Shown: positions 7,587-18,706, counted from the first letter of the stretch. The stretch: 64,000 bases of DNA from Proteus vulgaris (GCF_033708015.1 NZ_CP137920.1:2604001-2668000), one strand, 5' to 3'. Made by a program: numbers and translations. Notes: generated from the letters alone by a model not told the origin.

Positions 7587-10433
7587 TCACGCTCTAGAAT
7601 GATCTTTTGGAATATACTTTACCAATACTTCTCTTAAAATAGAGAGCGAAACAGGTTTAGAAACACAATCATTCATTCCTGCATCAATACAGCGTTGCTT
7701 CTCTTCTGCAATCGCATTCGCCGTCACACCAATTACTGGCATATTACTGCCTATTTCTCTTATATGTGTTGCTAGCTGATAGCCATTCATATTTGGCATA
7801 TTGACATCCGTCAGAATGATATCAACATGATTTTTAGTTAAATACGTTAATGCATCACAGCCATCTTCTGCGGTGGCTGTATTAAAACCGATTTTTTTCA
7901 GTTGATCGGTCAACAATAAGCGATTTATTGGGTGATCATCAACAATAAGAACCGTTAAGGTTTGTAAGCCACAATCCGTATCTTGCTTCACGATTTCCAC
8001 GCAATTTGCTTCAACTTTGTTTTGCGGCAGCTGGAGTATTATTTTAGTTAACTCGTTTAGTTTATAAGTACTGCAAACCCATACATTTTCAGCTGTTTTC
8101 TTCGACGGCTCAAAGTAATGCTCATTGATCCTAATAAATTGGCAGTTATCTTTTCTTGGTGTATCGTAATCGGTGATAATAAAATCGGTTGAAGAGATCA
8201 CCACTTCTTCAGTAAGCAATTCACAACTCAAGCCAAAATAACGAAGATATCGATTAATAAAACCTTCTAAATAAAGATTTTTAATATCAATAAAACAACG
8301 AATATTACTTTCTTTATAAATATTCTGTTTAGAGAAAGGCTCTATTTCTTTTAAAGCACCATAAAGGGGTATACGAACCGTAAAACGACTCCCAATATTT
8401 TCTTGGGAAACGACGCTGATATCCCCATCCATTAAGTGGATCAACTTTTCACAAATAGCTAAACCTAATCCTGTTCCTTCTGAGGCACTTTCTGTATTTT
8501 GAGACACTTGGAAGAAAGGTTCAAAAAGCTCATGTAATGCTTTGTCACTGATCCCCCGTCCTGTATCGTGAATATCGAAATAGAGATAATAATCATCTTT
8601 ATAAAGATGTAAGGTAATACATCCCGTCGTGGTAAATTTTATACTGTTATTCAATAGATTAGAGATAACTTGTTGTACACGAACAGGATCACTATTGACA
8701 ATTTTAGGTACATCAGGTTCGATAAAACAGTAAATAGCCAAGCCTTTTTTCGCAATCAAAGGTAAATAGTTAGAGATAACAAAAGAGAGCACTTGCCGAC
8801 AATTAAAAGGCTGAATATCGATTTTTAACTGTTTAGATTCAATTTTCGAGAAATCGAGAATATCACTAATAATTTTTAGTAATAACGATGAGGAGTTATC
8901 CATTGTTTTTAACAATCGAGCAGTATCATCGCTTTGTGTCAAAGATTGCAATAACTCTAAATTGCCAATAATTCCATAAAGTGGCGTTCGTAATTCATGA
9001 CTAACCGTTGCCAAAAACATCGATTTCGCTTGGTTAGCTTGCTCCGCAGCTGTTGCCATATTTTGTAGTGAGCGCTCCATTTTAACCCGTGCGCTAATAT
9101 CCACTAAAACACAAATAGCCACATCTTCATTTTGATAACGTGAATTAACAAAACTTATTTGCAGATGGTTACGATTATTCGTCACAACATCGACCATATT
9201 GCTACTTTTTTCAGCAATAATAGAAAGAATATTTTGTTTATCGCTATGGCTAAGTAAGCGAAAATAGTTATGTGCTAACTCGTTACTTAAAATGATCATG
9301 CCATCACGTATTCTAAGAATACTGATCCCAACTGGCGCCGATGCCACAATCTTGTGATTAAATTGTTCGTGTTCTTCTAGGCGAGAGGCATTATTTTCGG
9401 CTGGAGAGAATATTTTTCTCTCAAAAATCCATACGAAGATGAAAATCACAATGGCTGAAATAATATTTAAGATTAGCGCATTAAAAATTGTGAATTTGAA
9501 TTCATTTAAAATTTGCTTAAGGGGTAATGAATACACCACACTAAAAGACGAAGGCAATAATTTACGCTTAGCAACTAAGTCACTAAAGTCTTCATCAAAT
9601 CCAAAATAAGGCGCACTGACATCAGGAACGTCTTTAACCGTATGATAATTATTTTCTGCAGGGTAGCTTAAAATCGTGGTATTTCTGCTATTAAGAAGAT
9701 GAATTGAAATCACTCTATCTTTGGCAGGAGAAAAATATTCAAGACGAATAGCCCTCTCAATACCAATCAAACCAATAAATTTACCTGAGGCATAAACTGG
9801 TGACATAACATATAAAATGCCACTATCCCCTTTTGCATCTGGTACTATCCAATATTGGTTAACTTCTTTACCTTGTGCGCGTTGATTGACATAGTTACGT
9901 GTATTTTCATAAACCATCTTTTTCAACATTTCAGTATCAACAGGAGATGCACGCAAAGGGAAGTTAATCATACACATGCTATGGGAGCCAACCATAAAGA
10001 CTTGGTTTATCCCTTGTAAGGCAGGGGTATTATCTTTCCAATAATATAAGATACTGTTAAATGAGCGGAAATAGTTGTTTGTTTGCCCTTTAAATAGTTC
10101 ACAATCAGCAGTTTCATTAAGCTTATGAAGTGAAAATGGCCCTTCATAAAATAATGAATTTTTCATACTTGGGTTTAAGTTAATTTGTTCTTGGTGACGT
10201 TCTGCAAGGTATTGTAAATCACGGATAGTGCCAGAGGTTTGTCTAAAGAAACCAAGGAGATTAGTATAGTTATTACTATACTCTTGTCGAATATCGGATT
10301 TAGTATCATTGAAGATATTGATAAGGTAAAACATGGTTAACAATGCGCCCATTGCCCACAACATAATACCTAATATGCGAAAAAGGTAGCGGGAAATTTT
10401 TAACGATGTTTTAAAGGACGAGAGATATCTCAA
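7587..10433 (-). CDS. rcsC: Hybrid sensor kinase RcsC
   Basis: A 948-residue hybrid kinase (E. coli 949). Membrane segments at about 20-42 and 310-335 flank a periplasmic domain. The dimerisation histidine is H479 in TVSHELRTPLYG, the same number as in E. coli. The ATPase part shows DTGRGIS and GTGLGL, and the C-terminal receiver carries D876 in ILTDVNMPNMNG. RcsC autophosphorylates, transfers phosphate to its own receiver, then to RcsD and RcsB; it can also dephosphorylate the path. It is convergent with rcsDB, as in other enterobacteria. Confidence 0.96.
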   Translation of the reverse strand: MRYLSSFKTSLKISRYLFRILGIMLWAMGALLTMFYLINIFNDTKSDIRQEYSNNYTNLLGFFRQTSGTIRDLQYLAERHQEQINLNPSMKNSLFYEGPFSLHKLNETADCELFKGQTNNYFRSFNSILYYWKDNTPALQGINQVFMVGSHSMCMINFPLRASPVDTEMLKKMVYENTRNYVNQRAQGKEVNQYWIVPDAKGDSGILYVMSPVYASGKFIGLIGIERAIRLEYFSPAKDRVISIHLLNSRNTTILSYPAENNYHTVKDVPDVSAPYFGFDEDFSDLVAKRKLLPSSFSVVYSLPLKQILNEFKFTIFNALILNIISAIVIFIFVWIFERKIFSPAENNASRLEEHEQFNHKIVASAPVGISILRIRDGMIILSNELAHNYFRLLSHSDKQNILSIIAEKSSNMVDVVTNNRNHLQISFVNSRYQNEDVAICVLVDISARVKMERSLQNMATAAEQANQAKSMFLATVSHELRTPLYGIIGNLELLQSLTQSDDTARLLKTMDNSSSLLLKIISDILDFSKIESKQLKIDIQPFNCRQVLSFVISNYLPLIAKKGLAIYCFIEPDVPKIVNSDPVRVQQVISNLLNNSIKFTTTGCITLHLYKDDYYLYFDIHDTGRGISDKALHELFEPFFQVSQNTESASEGTGLGLAICEKLIHLMDGDISVVSQENIGSRFTVRIPLYGALKEIEPFSKQNIYKESNIRCFIDIKNLYLEGFINRYLRYFGLSCELLTEEVVISSTDFIITDYDTPRKDNCQFIRINEHYFEPSKKTAENVWVCSTYKLNELTKIILQLPQNKVEANCVEIVKQDTDCGLQTLTVLIVDDHPINRLLLTDQLKKIGFNTATAEDGCDALTYLTKNHVDIILTDVNMPNMNGYQLATHIREIGSNMPVIGVTANAIAEEKQRCIDAGMNDCVSKPVSLSILREVLVKYIPKDHSRA

Positions 10434-10570
10434 ACAACCACCCTAATCAATATTCCTATCGCATAAGCAACTTATTCTATTCTAGCAGAAGTTACTGCAT
10501 GTCTGAATGATATGATCTTTATCATCAGGATAATTTTTTCTGATGATAAATTGTGCCTACCACATAAAAA

Positions 10571-10592
10571 AAGCAGGCAATTATGCCTGCTT
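10571..10592 (-). terminator. Rho-independent terminator of gyrA
   Basis: AAGCAGGCA and TGCCTGCTT form a 9-bp stem with a short loop. On the minus strand it is followed by a run of seven T. It lies 30 bp after the gyrA stop codon. Confidence 0.85.
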
Positions 10593-10622
10593 TATTTTAT
10601 TTATACACCAAAATAATAAATA

Positions 10623-13250
10623 TTATTCTTCGTCCGCATCATCTACTGAATCTGAATCAGGTGCTTCGGATGATTCATCGTTAATCACTTCATTAACTTC
10701 ATCGTCGTCTAATGCATCATCTTCATCTTCAACACGCTGCAAGCCAACAACCAACTCACCTTCCGCTGTACGAATTAAAGTAACACCTTGTGTATTACGT
10801 CCAACAATGCTGACTTCAGAAACACGAGTACGAACTAATGTACCTGCATTGGTGATCATCATAATTTGGTCAGTTTCTTCAACTTGAATTGCACCAACAA
10901 CTTTACCGTTACGCTCACTCACTTTAATAGAGATAACGCCTTGTGTTGCACGATTTTTCGTTGGGTATTCGCTTTGAGCTGTACGTTTACCATAACCATT
11001 TTCAGTTACGGTTAAGATATCACCTTCACCACGAGGAATGATGAGTGAAACCACTTTATCGTCATCACTCAATTTCATACCACGAACACCGGTCGCAGTA
11101 CGCCCCATTGGGCGAACACAATCTTCTGCAAAGCGAACCACTTTACCTTCGGCAGAGAACAACATCACTTCGTTAGTGCTATCGGTTAAATCAACACCAA
11201 TTAACTCATCGCCTTCATTTAAATTAACGGCAATGATACCTGCACTACGAGGACGACTGAAATCTTGCAGAGGTGTTTTCTTCACGGTTCCGCTTGCCGT
11301 TGCCATAAAGACAAACTTATCTTCTTCATACTCTCTTACTGGCAAAATAGCGGTAATACGTTCATTTTGTTCAAGAGGTAATAAGTTGATAATTGGACGA
11401 CCACGCGCACCACGACTTGCCTCTGGTAGCTGGTAAACTTTCATCCAATAGAGACGACCACGGCTTGAGAAGCATAAAATCGTATCATGGGTGTTTGCCA
11501 CCAATAGACGATCGATAAAGTCTTCTTCTTTAATTCTCGCTGCTGATTTACCTTTACCGCCACGTCGCTGTGCTTCGTAATCAGTAAGTGGTTGATATTT
11601 TACGTAACCTTGATGAGAAAGTGTCACTACAACATTTTCTTCATTGATCAAGTCTTCGATATTAATATCCGCTGTATTTTCAGTGATCTCAGTACGACGA
11701 GGATCGTTATATTGATCTTTAATCGCATTTAGCTCTTCACGAATGACTTCCATCAGACGCTCTGGGCTTCTTAGGATATGTAATAACTCAGCAATTTGGA
11801 GTAATAGCTCACGATATTCATCTAACAGTTTTTCATGTTCAAGGCCTGTCAGTTTCTGCAAACGCAGATCCAAAATAGCTTGAGCTTGTTGCTCTGTCAG
11901 ATAGTACTTACCGTCATGCACGCCATATTGTTGCTCTAACCATTCAGGACGAGCAACATTGCTGTCGCCAGCACGCTCTAACATGGTAGAAACACTACCT
12001 AAATCCCAAGGTTGTGCAATTAATGCCGCTTTTGCTTCTGCTGGATTTGGTGCTTGACGGATCATTTCAATAACAGGGTCAATGTTCGCCAAGGCAACAG
12101 CTAATGCTTCTAAGATATGGGCACGGTCACGCGCTTTACGTAATTCATAAATCGTACGACGAGTAACAACTTCACGACGGTGACGAATAAAGGCAGAGAT
12201 AATTTCTTTTAAATTTAATAGTTTTGGCTGACCTTGGTGAAGAGCAACCATATTAATACCGAAAGAAACCTGCATTTGTGTTTGTGAGAATAAGTGATTT
12301 AATACCACTTCACCCACAGCATCACGTTTGATTTCAACGACAATACGCATGCCGTCTTTATCAGATTCGTCACGTAGTCCGCTAATGCCTTCAATACGCT
12401 TATCTTTAACAAGCTCTGCAATTTTTTCAATTAAGCGAGCTTTATTCACTTGATAAGGAATTTCTGTCACGATAATCGTTTCGCGACCTGTTTTCTCATC
12501 AGTTTCGATATCAGCCTGAGCACGGATATAAATTTTTCCGCGACCAGTACGGTAAGCATCTAAAATTCCTCTGCGGCCATTAATAATAGCCGCCGTCGGG
12601 AAATCAGGCCCCGTAATATGTTCCATCAACTCTTCAATCGTGATGTCTTCATTATCAACGTAAGCAAGACAACCGTCGATAACTTCGCCTAGGTTATGTG
12701 GAGGAATATTTGTTGCCATCCCTACCGCAATCCCTGAAGAACCATTGACTAACAAGTTTGGAATACGGGTTGGCATTACTGCCGGAATATGTTCTGTTCC
12801 ATCATAGTTAGGAACAAAATCAACCGTTTCTTTTTCCAAATCCGCCAGCAGTTCATGGGCGATTTTCGCCATACGAACTTCGGTATAACGCATCGCAGCC
12901 GCCGAGTCACCATCAACTGACCCGAAGTTACCCTGCCCGTCAACCAACATGTAACGCATAGAAAAAGGCTGTGCTAAACGAACAATCGTTTCATAAACAG
13001 CACTGTCACCGTGCGGGTGATATTTACCGATAACATCCCCAACAACACGGGCTGATTTTTTATAAGGTTTATTCCAATCGTTTCCTAGTACATTCATCGC
13101 GAAAAGCACTCGGCGGTGTACTGGCTTCAGTCCGTCTCGAACATCGGGTAATGCGCGTCCTACAATAACAGACATCGCATAATCCAAATATGAGCTTTTC
13201 AGCTCTTCTTCGATATTAACTGGTGTGATTTCTCTGGCAATGTCGCTCAT
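10623..13250 (-). CDS. gyrA: DNA gyrase subunit A
   Basis: 875 residues from the ATG at 13250 ([18 protein letters not shown]), matching the E. coli start; six further codons upstream (ATG at 13268) are possible but not conserved. The catalytic tyrosine is Y122 in AAMRYTEV. The quinolone-resistance region reads [13 protein letters not shown] with S83 and E87; Glu at 87 is, to my knowledge, the normal Proteus residue, so no resistance mutation is evident. The C-terminal domain has the GyrA box QRRGGKG, and the tail is strongly acidic (DDADEE). GyrA breaks and rejoins DNA to introduce negative supercoils with GyrB. Confidence 0.98.
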   Translation of the reverse strand: MSDIAREITPVNIEEELKSSYLDYAMSVIVGRALPDVRDGLKPVHRRVLFAMNVLGNDWNKPYKKSARVVGDVIGKYHPHGDSAVYETIVRLAQPFSMRYMLVDGQGNFGSVDGDSAAAMRYTEVRMAKIAHELLADLEKETVDFVPNYDGTEHIPAVMPTRIPNLLVNGSSGIAVGMATNIPPHNLGEVIDGCLAYVDNEDITIEELMEHITGPDFPTAAIINGRRGILDAYRTGRGKIYIRAQADIETDEKTGRETIIVTEIPYQVNKARLIEKIAELVKDKRIEGISGLRDESDKDGMRIVVEIKRDAVGEVVLNHLFSQTQMQVSFGINMVALHQGQPKLLNLKEIISAFIRHRREVVTRRTIYELRKARDRAHILEALAVALANIDPVIEMIRQAPNPAEAKAALIAQPWDLGSVSTMLERAGDSNVARPEWLEQQYGVHDGKYYLTEQQAQAILDLRLQKLTGLEHEKLLDEYRELLLQIAELLHILRSPERLMEVIREELNAIKDQYNDPRRTEITENTADINIEDLINEENVVVTLSHQGYVKYQPLTDYEAQRRGGKGKSAARIKEEDFIDRLLVANTHDTILCFSSRGRLYWMKVYQLPEASRGARGRPIINLLPLEQNERITAILPVREYEEDKFVFMATASGTVKKTPLQDFSRPRSAGIIAVNLNEGDELIGVDLTDSTNEVMLFSAEGKVVRFAEDCVRPMGRTATGVRGMKLSDDDKVVSLIIPRGEGDILTVTENGYGKRTAQSEYPTKNRATQGVISIKVSERNGKVVGAIQVEETDQIMMITNAGTLVRTRVSEVSIVGRNTQGVTLIRTAEGELVVGLQRVEDEDDALDDDEVNEVINDESSEAPDSDSVDDADEE

Positions 13251-13422
13251 GGAGCCACTGTCCCTCATACTACGGATTCAAAGGTTTAGAACTATACCAC
13301 AAATCGCCAATTTTTGGAAAAAGGAAACAACTAAATTAATGATCGTTTCTCTATTCTCTTCGATTTCGGCGTCTAACGTTGGTAGAATCATGACAATATA
13401 AAAATAGGAGTAATACTTTCTG

Positions 13423-14160
13423 ATGAATGATAAAACAACCTCTTTACATGCTAACGTGGATCAGCATGAAATCGACAAGTTTGAAAGCGTCGCATCACGG
13501 TGGTGGGATCTTGATGGTGAATTTAAGCCATTGCACCGCATCAACCCACTAAGACTCAACTATATTCAAGAACGCGCTGACGGCCTATTTGGAAAAAAAG
13601 TCCTCGATGTTGGTTGTGGTGGCGGTATTTTGTCTGAAAGTATGGCATGCGTTGGGGCTGAAGTAACGGGGCTTGATATGGGTACAGAGCCATTACAAGT
13701 TGCACGTTTGCACTCACTCGAATCAGGTATTCCTGTCACTTACATTCAAGATACCGTTGAAAACCACGCAAATGAAAACCCACAAACTTACGACGTTGTT
13801 ACTTGCATGGAGATGTTAGAACACGTTCCTGACCCATCTTCTGTTGTAAGAGCCTGCGCCAAACTGGTAAAACCAGGTGGACATGTTTTCTTTTCAACCA
13901 TCAATCGTAATAAAAAAGCGTGGCTAATGCTGGTCGTCGGTGCAGAGTATATTCTGAATATGGTACCTAAGGGCACACATGATGCTAATAAGTTTATTCG
14001 TCCATCAGAATTACTGAGTTGGGTCGATGAAACCGATTTACGTAGCAAAAATATGATTGGTTTACATTATAACCCTATCACTGATAAATTCCGATTAGCG
14101 CCAAATGTTGATGTGAATTATATGGTGCACACACAATCGACACATAACTCGAATTTGTGA
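13423..14160 (+). CDS. ubiG: Ubiquinone biosynthesis O-methyltransferase UbiG
   Basis: A 245-residue class I SAM-dependent methyltransferase with the SAM-binding glycine motif [13 protein letters not shown] and the later motifs [12 protein letters not shown] and [13 protein letters not shown]. UbiG carries out both O-methylation steps of ubiquinone synthesis. It is divergent from gyrA across a 172-bp gap, the same arrangement as in E. coli. AGGAG stands 14 bases before the ATG, a slightly long spacing. Confidence 0.97.
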   Translation: MNDKTTSLHANVDQHEIDKFESVASRWWDLDGEFKPLHRINPLRLNYIQERADGLFGKKVLDVGCGGGILSESMACVGAEVTGLDMGTEPLQVARLHSLESGIPVTYIQDTVENHANENPQTYDVVTCMEMLEHVPDPSSVVRACAKLVKPGGHVFFSTINRNKKAWLMLVVGAEYILNMVPKGTHDANKFIRPSELLSWVDETDLRSKNMIGLHYNPITDKFRLAPNVDVNYMVHTQSTHNSNL

Positions 14161-14294
14161 AATTGAAAGTTTGATTTGGTTTAATAAAACATCAAACGAT
14201 CACATTTTTTAAAATTGACTTTACATCGATGTCACTTGAATTTGTGTTTCTTACTGCCTGTATTTATGCAGGGTACAGGCAGTTATTAAAAAAT

Positions 14295-14314
14295 TTATCC
14301 CCTATTTATCCACA
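14295..14314 (+). promoter_or_regulatory. Tandem DnaA boxes upstream of nrdA
   Basis: TTATCCACA (14306-14314) is a perfect DnaA box; TTATCCCCT just before it (14295-14303) matches at seven of nine bases. In E. coli, DnaA bound upstream of nrdAB tunes dNTP synthesis to replication initiation, so the same control is likely here. Confidence 0.65.
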
Positions 14315-14384
14315 GAAACAATCAGATTTGTACACTTGATCAATCTCTCAATTACCTTTATCTTGTTATCACCATTTGAACCAA

Positions 14385-14400
14385 CCCCTATATATTGTGT
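14385..14400. promoter_or_regulatory. NrdR-like box upstream of nrdA
   Basis: CCCCTATATATTGTGT contains, on the other strand, ACACAATATATAG, resembling an NrdR box. NrdR represses ribonucleotide reductase operons. A clear partner box at the usual spacing was not found, so the assignment is tentative. Confidence 0.4.
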
Positions 14401-14508
14401 TTCCTTAAATTTCACACCACAAGACTCCTTGGCACAGATTGTCATCGGGAGCGTTTTTTTGCGGTATAAAATTTCAGGTAGCACTAATGCAAGAAAGGTG
14501 CATCGCTC

Positions 14509-16797
14509 ATGAATCACAGCCTACTCGTTACAAAACGTGATGGTCATAAAGAACGCATTGACTTAGACAAAATTCACCGTGTTATTACCTGGGCCGCAGA
14601 AGGTCTAGAAAATGTCTCTGTATCTCAAGTTGAATTACGTTCTCAGATTCAGTTTTATGATGGTATCAAAACTGCTGATATCCATGAAACGCTGGTAAAA
14701 GCGGCTGCAGACTTAATCTCTGGTGAAACGCCTGATTATCAGTATCTCGCTGCCCGTCTTGCCGTATTTAATTTACGTAAAAAAGCGTATGGTCAATTTG
14801 AGCCACCGACACTGTATGAGCACGTTAAAAAATTAGTCGATTTAGGCAAATACGATCGCCATCTTCTTGAAGATTACACACAGGAAGAGTTCGAACAGAT
14901 GAATAGCTTTATTGTTCATCAACGTGATATGAATTTCTCCTACGCCGCGGTTAAACAATTAGAAGGTAAATACTTCGTTCAAAACCGTATTACAGGCGAA
15001 ATTTACGAAAGCGCACAGTTCTTATATGTTTTAGTTGCAGCTTGCTTGTTCTCTCGTTATCCACAAGCAACACGTATGGACTATATCGAACGTTTCTATA
15101 ATGCGATTTCAACCTTTAAAATCTCATTACCGACGCCAATCATGGCGGGTGTAAGAACACCAACTCGTCAATTTAGCTCTTGTGTTTTAATTGAGTGCGA
15201 CGACAGCCTTGATTCTATCAATGCGACATCAAGTGCGATTGTGAAATATGTTTCTCAGCGTGCAGGTATTGGGATTAATGCAGGTCGTATTCGTGCATTA
15301 GGTAGTGCTATTCGTAATGGTGAAGCATTCCATACGGGTTGTATCCCATTCTATAAACACTTCCAAACTGCGGTAAAATCTTGCTCGCAAGGTGGTGTTC
15401 GTGGTGGTGCGGCAACCTTGTTCTATCCATTATGGCATTTAGAAGTTGAAAGCCTGCTGGTACTGAAAAATAACCGTGGTGTTGATGATAACCGTGTTCG
15501 TCATTTAGATTACGGCGTTCAATTAAACAAATTAATGTATGAACGTTTAATCAAAGACCAGAATATTACTTTATTCAGTCCTTCTGATGTCCCTGGTTTA
15601 TATGATGCATTCTTTGCTGATCAAGATGAATTTGAACGTTTATATGTGCAATATGAGAAAGATAAGAGCATCCGCCAAAAACAAGTTAAAGCGGTTGAAT
15701 TATTCTCATTAATGATGCAAGAACGTGCCTCAACTGGTCGTATCTATATTCAGAACGTTGACCATTGTAATACACATAGCCCATTTGATCCGGCAATTGC
15801 ACCAATTCGCCAATCAAACTTATGCTTAGAAATCGCACTGCCTACTAAACCATTAAATGATATTAAAGATCCTAATGGTGAAATTGCACTGTGTACATTA
15901 TCTGCATTTAACTTAGGTGCAATTGAAAATCTTGATGAATTAGAAGAACTTGCTCGTTTAGCTGTTCGTTCATTAGATGCGTTATTAGATTACCAAGATT
16001 ATCCAATCTTAGCAGCCAAACAAGGTGCAATGGGTCGTCGTACCTTAGGTATTGGTGTCATTAACTTTGCTTATTATTTAGCGAAGCACGGTGTTCGCTA
16101 CTCCGATGGTAGCGCAAATAACTTAACCCATCGTGCATTTGAAGCCATTCAATACTATTTATTAAAAGCATCTAATGAATTAGCGAAAGAACAAGGCGCA
16201 TGTCCATGGTTTAATGAAACCACTTACGCTGAAGGTATTTTACCTATTGATACCTATAAAAAATCATTGGATGTACTGACAAAAGAACCGCTGCATTACG
16301 ATTGGGAAGGTTTACGCAAAGACATTAAAGCGCACGGTTTACGTAATTCAACACTGTCTGCGCTGATGCCATCAGAAACATCTTCACAGATTTCGAATGC
16401 AACAAATGGTATCGAACCACCTCGTGGTTATATCAGTATTAAAGCCTCTAAAGACGGTATTTTACGTCAAGTGGTTCCTGAGTATGAGCGTTTAAAAGGC
16501 GCTTATGAATTACTGTGGCAAATGCCAAGTATTGAAGGTTACTTGCAGTTAGTGGGTATCATGCAGAAATTCGTTGACCAAGCAATTTCAGCAAACACTA
16601 ACTACGATCCTACTCGTTTCCCTAGCGGTAAGGTTCCAATGAACCAACTGCTGAAAGATTTGCTGCTCGCTTACAAATATGGTGTAAAAACACTTTATTA
16701 CCACAATACCCGTGATGGTGCAGACGATGTACAGGGTGATCTGGAAGTCGTTGAGACAGAAGATTCAGATTGTGAAGGCGGCGCGTGTAAAATTTAA
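14509..16797 (+). CDS. nrdA: Ribonucleoside-diphosphate reductase class Ia, alpha subunit
   Basis: 762 residues (E. coli 761). An N-terminal ATP-cone (about 5-95, [18 protein letters not shown]) senses ATP/dATP. The catalytic barrel holds [14 protein letters not shown] (redox cysteine) and [10 protein letters not shown] (thiyl-radical cysteine). The C-terminal tail ends in the mobile CEGGACKI cysteine pair, which is recharged by thioredoxin or glutaredoxin. It reduces all four ribonucleoside diphosphates with NrdB. nrdB starts 11 bp after nrdA ends, then yfaE, one operon. Confidence 0.98.
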   Translation: MNHSLLVTKRDGHKERIDLDKIHRVITWAAEGLENVSVSQVELRSQIQFYDGIKTADIHETLVKAAADLISGETPDYQYLAARLAVFNLRKKAYGQFEPPTLYEHVKKLVDLGKYDRHLLEDYTQEEFEQMNSFIVHQRDMNFSYAAVKQLEGKYFVQNRITGEIYESAQFLYVLVAACLFSRYPQATRMDYIERFYNAISTFKISLPTPIMAGVRTPTRQFSSCVLIECDDSLDSINATSSAIVKYVSQRAGIGINAGRIRALGSAIRNGEAFHTGCIPFYKHFQTAVKSCSQGGVRGGAATLFYPLWHLEVESLLVLKNNRGVDDNRVRHLDYGVQLNKLMYERLIKDQNITLFSPSDVPGLYDAFFADQDEFERLYVQYEKDKSIRQKQVKAVELFSLMMQERASTGRIYIQNVDHCNTHSPFDPAIAPIRQSNLCLEIALPTKPLNDIKDPNGEIALCTLSAFNLGAIENLDELEELARLAVRSLDALLDYQDYPILAAKQGAMGRRTLGIGVINFAYYLAKHGVRYSDGSANNLTHRAFEAIQYYLLKASNELAKEQGACPWFNETTYAEGILPIDTYKKSLDVLTKEPLHYDWEGLRKDIKAHGLRNSTLSALMPSETSSQISNATNGIEPPRGYISIKASKDGILRQVVPEYERLKGAYELLWQMPSIEGYLQLVGIMQKFVDQAISANTNYDPTRFPSGKVPMNQLLKDLLLAYKYGVKTLYYHNTRDGADDVQGDLEVVETEDSDCEGGACKI

Positions 16798-16808
16798 TTG
16801 AGGAAGCT

Positions 16809-17939
16809 ATGTCTTATACTACTTTTTCACAAGTTAAAAATGATCAACTTCAGGAGCCCATGTTTTTTGGGCAATCTGTTAACGTAGCGCGTTATGATCA
16901 GCAAAAATACCCTATTTTTGAAAAGCTAATTGAAAAACAACTCTCCTTCTTCTGGCGTCCAGAAGAAGTGGACGTTTCTCGTGATCGTATTGACTATAAT
17001 GCGTTGCCTGATCATGAAAAACATATTTTTATTAGTAATTTAAAATATCAAACACTGTTGGATTCAATTCAAGGAAGAAGCCCTAACGTGGCTTTCTTAC
17101 CTTTAATCTCAATTCCAGAGTTAGAGACATGGGTTGAAACATGGTCATTCTCTGAAACCATTCACTCACGTTCTTATACACATATTATTCGTAATATTGT
17201 TAACGATCCGTCCGTTGTATTTGATGACATCGTTGAAAATGAAGAAATTTTAAAACGTGCGCGTGATATTTCTTCTTATTATGATGAATTAATCAAGCTG
17301 ACCAATCTTTATCACATGTATGGTGAAGGTGAACATCAGGTTAAAGGTAAAACAGTTCATGTCACATTACGCAAATTAAAGAAACAGCTTTATCTGTGCT
17401 TAATGAGCGTCAACGCACTAGAAGCGATCCGTTTCTACGTTAGTTTTGCCTGTTCATTTGCCTTTGCAGAACGTGAACTGATGGAAGGTAACGCGAAAAT
17501 CATTAGACTCATAGCGCGTGATGAAGCGCTACACTTAACAGGTACACAGCATATGCTGAATTTATTGCGTTCAGGTCAAGATGATCCTGAAATGGCAGAA
17601 ATTGCAGCTGAATGTGAGCAAGAGTGTTATGACCTGTTTGTTGAAGCCGCTGAGCAAGAAAAAGAGTGGGCTGAATACCTATTCTCTGAAGGCTCAATGA
17701 TTGGTTTAAATAAAGATATCCTTTGCCAATATGTTGAATATATTACAAATATTCGCATGCAAGCTGTGGGTCTTAAATTACCATTTAAAGCGCGCTCTAA
17801 CCCTATTCCATGGATCAATGCATGGTTAGTGTCTGACAACGTTCAAGTTGCGCCTCAAGAAGTGGAAGTCAGTTCTTACCTCGTGGGTCAAATCGATTCA
17901 CAAGTTGATACTGATGACTTAAGTAACTTTGAACTGTAA
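16809..17939 (+). CDS. nrdB: Ribonucleoside-diphosphate reductase class Ia, beta subunit
   Basis: A 376-residue protein carrying the di-iron/tyrosyl-radical site. Metal ligands D85, E116 and H119 and the radical tyrosine Y123 ([10 protein letters not shown]) are present, one higher than the usual E. coli numbers because the initiator Met is counted. The second ligand set lies in [18 protein letters not shown] stands before the ATG. It is co-transcribed with nrdA and yfaE. Confidence 0.98.
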   Translation: MSYTTFSQVKNDQLQEPMFFGQSVNVARYDQQKYPIFEKLIEKQLSFFWRPEEVDVSRDRIDYNALPDHEKHIFISNLKYQTLLDSIQGRSPNVAFLPLISIPELETWVETWSFSETIHSRSYTHIIRNIVNDPSVVFDDIVENEEILKRARDISSYYDELIKLTNLYHMYGEGEHQVKGKTVHVTLRKLKKQLYLCLMSVNALEAIRFYVSFACSFAFAERELMEGNAKIIRLIARDEALHLTGTQHMLNLLRSGQDDPEMAEIAAECEQECYDLFVEAAEQEKEWAEYLFSEGSMIGLNKDILCQYVEYITNIRMQAVGLKLPFKARSNPIPWINAWLVSDNVQVAPQEVEVSSYLVGQIDSQVDTDDLSNFEL

Positions 17940-17964
17940 TACTGAGAAATAATAGCGATACGTT

Positions 17965-18243
17965 ATGGCATCTCATAAAGTGACCCTGCATCAGCAGGGT
18001 CCTTCAAAACCACTAGAATTCCATACTGACACCCATCCTTCTTTGCTTGATGCATTAGAACACGGGAAAGTCCAAATCGAATACCAATGTCGCGAAGGCT
18101 ACTGCGGCTCTTGTCGTCTACGTTTAGTGAAAGGCAAAGTTTGTTATCACAATGAGCCTTTAGCCTTTATTCAGCCTGATGAAATCTTACCTTGTAGCTG
18201 TCACCCTATCAGTGATATTGAAATAGAAATTCACTCTGAATAA
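17965..18243 (+). CDS. yfaE: 2Fe-2S ferredoxin-like protein YfaE (NrdB cofactor maintenance)
   Basis: A 92-residue plant-type 2Fe-2S protein with cysteines C42, C47 and C50 (QCREGYCGSC) and C77 (LPCSCH). In E. coli YfaE donates electrons to rebuild the NrdB di-iron/tyrosyl-radical cofactor. Its place 25 bp after nrdB fits that role. The E. coli protein is slightly shorter (84). Confidence 0.95.
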   Translation: MASHKVTLHQQGPSKPLEFHTDTHPSLLDALEHGKVQIEYQCREGYCGSCRLRLVKGKVCYHNEPLAFIQPDEILPCSCHPISDIEIEIHSE

Positions 18244-18290
18244 TTTGAATCATCTTAATTTGAGCTTTTTTCTAACACTCTTGTTCAACT

Positions 18291-18318
18291 TTGACTAAGG
18301 TTAAGTTAACACGATAAA
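18291..18318 (+). promoter_or_regulatory. Candidate promoter of the small lipoprotein gene
   Basis: TTGACT (-35), 16-bp spacer, GATAAA (-10), ending 15 bp before the ATG at 18334. The match is fair; the short leader would leave just the AAAGGAAAAG ribosome site. Confidence 0.4.
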
Positions 18319-18333
18319 AAAAGGAAAAGCATT

Positions 18334-18567
18334 ATGAAATTAAAGTCTATTTTCTCAGTCATTGCTATTTCTACCTCAATTCTGCTCGTTGCAGGCTGTT
18401 CAAGTCCGCAAAAAATAGAAACAGTAAATGGGGAAACAATTTTAACAACAGATAAACCCCAAGAAGATGAAGCAACTGGATTAATTACCTACAAAGATGC
18501 AGAAACAGGACAGCTTAAACAAATTAATCGAGATCAAATAAGACGAATGGTAGAGCTTGACGATTAA
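18334..18567 (+). CDS. Small lipoprotein of the YgdI/YgdR family
   Basis: A 77-residue protein with a signal peptide ending in lipobox LLVAGC (Cys22), so it is lipid-anchored. The mature part contains VNGETILTTDKPQ, TGLITYKDAETGQ and INRDQIRRM, matching the SH3-like YgdI/YgdR domain (DUF903), whose function is unknown. RBS AAAGGAAAAG precedes the ATG and a terminator follows, so it is probably transcribed alone or partly with nrdAB-yfaE. Confidence 0.85.
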   Translation: MKLKSIFSVIAISTSILLVAGCSSPQKIETVNGETILTTDKPQEDEATGLITYKDAETGQLKQINRDQIRRMVELDD

Positions 18568-18592
18568 GTCTCTTATAAACCTTCCTCTTTAA

Positions 18593-18627
18593 GCGCCAAT
18601 TCATATTTATGATTGGCGTTTTTTTAT
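18593..18627 (+). terminator. Rho-independent terminator of the lipoprotein gene
   Basis: CGCCAAT (18594-18600) pairs with ATTGGCG (18612-18618) and is followed by a T run. Confidence 0.85.
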
Positions 18628-18642
18628 TCATAAAACATTTTT

Positions 18643-18660
18643 TGTAAACTAATGATTACA
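18643..18660 (+). promoter_or_regulatory. TyrR box upstream of tyrP
   Basis: TGTAAA-N6-ATTACA differs from the strong TyrR consensus TGTAAA-N6-TTTACA by one base. It lies 17 bp upstream of the proposed tyrP -35 hexamer, so tyrosine/phenylalanine control by TyrR is likely, as in E. coli. A weaker second box overlapping the promoter could not be confirmed. Confidence 0.7.
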
Positions 18661-18677
18661 CTGTACGTAATTAAAAT

Positions 18678-18706
18678 TTGACAGAAATTTACCATTCTTA
18701 TACTCT
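18678..18706 (+). promoter_or_regulatory. Candidate sigma-70 promoter of tyrP
   Basis: A perfect -35 TTGACA, 17-bp spacer and TACTCT as a weak -10 (overlapping TATACT two bases upstream), 42 bp before the GTG start. Confidence 0.55.

Larger units (their letters stand above)
14161..14508. other. ubiG-nrdA intergenic region (348 bp)
   Basis: No gene is seen. It holds two hairpins that may end ubiG transcription: GTTTGAT/ATCAAAC (14169-14197, followed by a T run) and the 10-bp stem ACTGCCTGTA/TACAGGCAGT (14253-14283). After these come two DnaA-box-like sites and an NrdR-like box that belong to nrdA control. A reading frame on the minus strand across this region is judged spurious. Confidence 0.6.

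Noticed and set aside
10543..10887. A serine-rich plus-strand frame opposite the end of gyrA
   Set aside because: It is the antisense of the acidic gyrA tail and crosses the gyrA terminator; serine richness comes from the repetitive GAT/GAA codons of the tail.
10623..13250. Possible quinolone-resistance change at GyrA 87 (Glu rather than the E. coli Asp)
   Set aside because: Glu at this position is, to my knowledge, the normal Proteus residue, and Ser83 is unchanged.
14302..14517. A 71-codon minus-strand frame between ubiG and nrdA
   Set aside because: It covers DnaA and NrdR-like sites and overlaps the nrdA start; no ribosome site.
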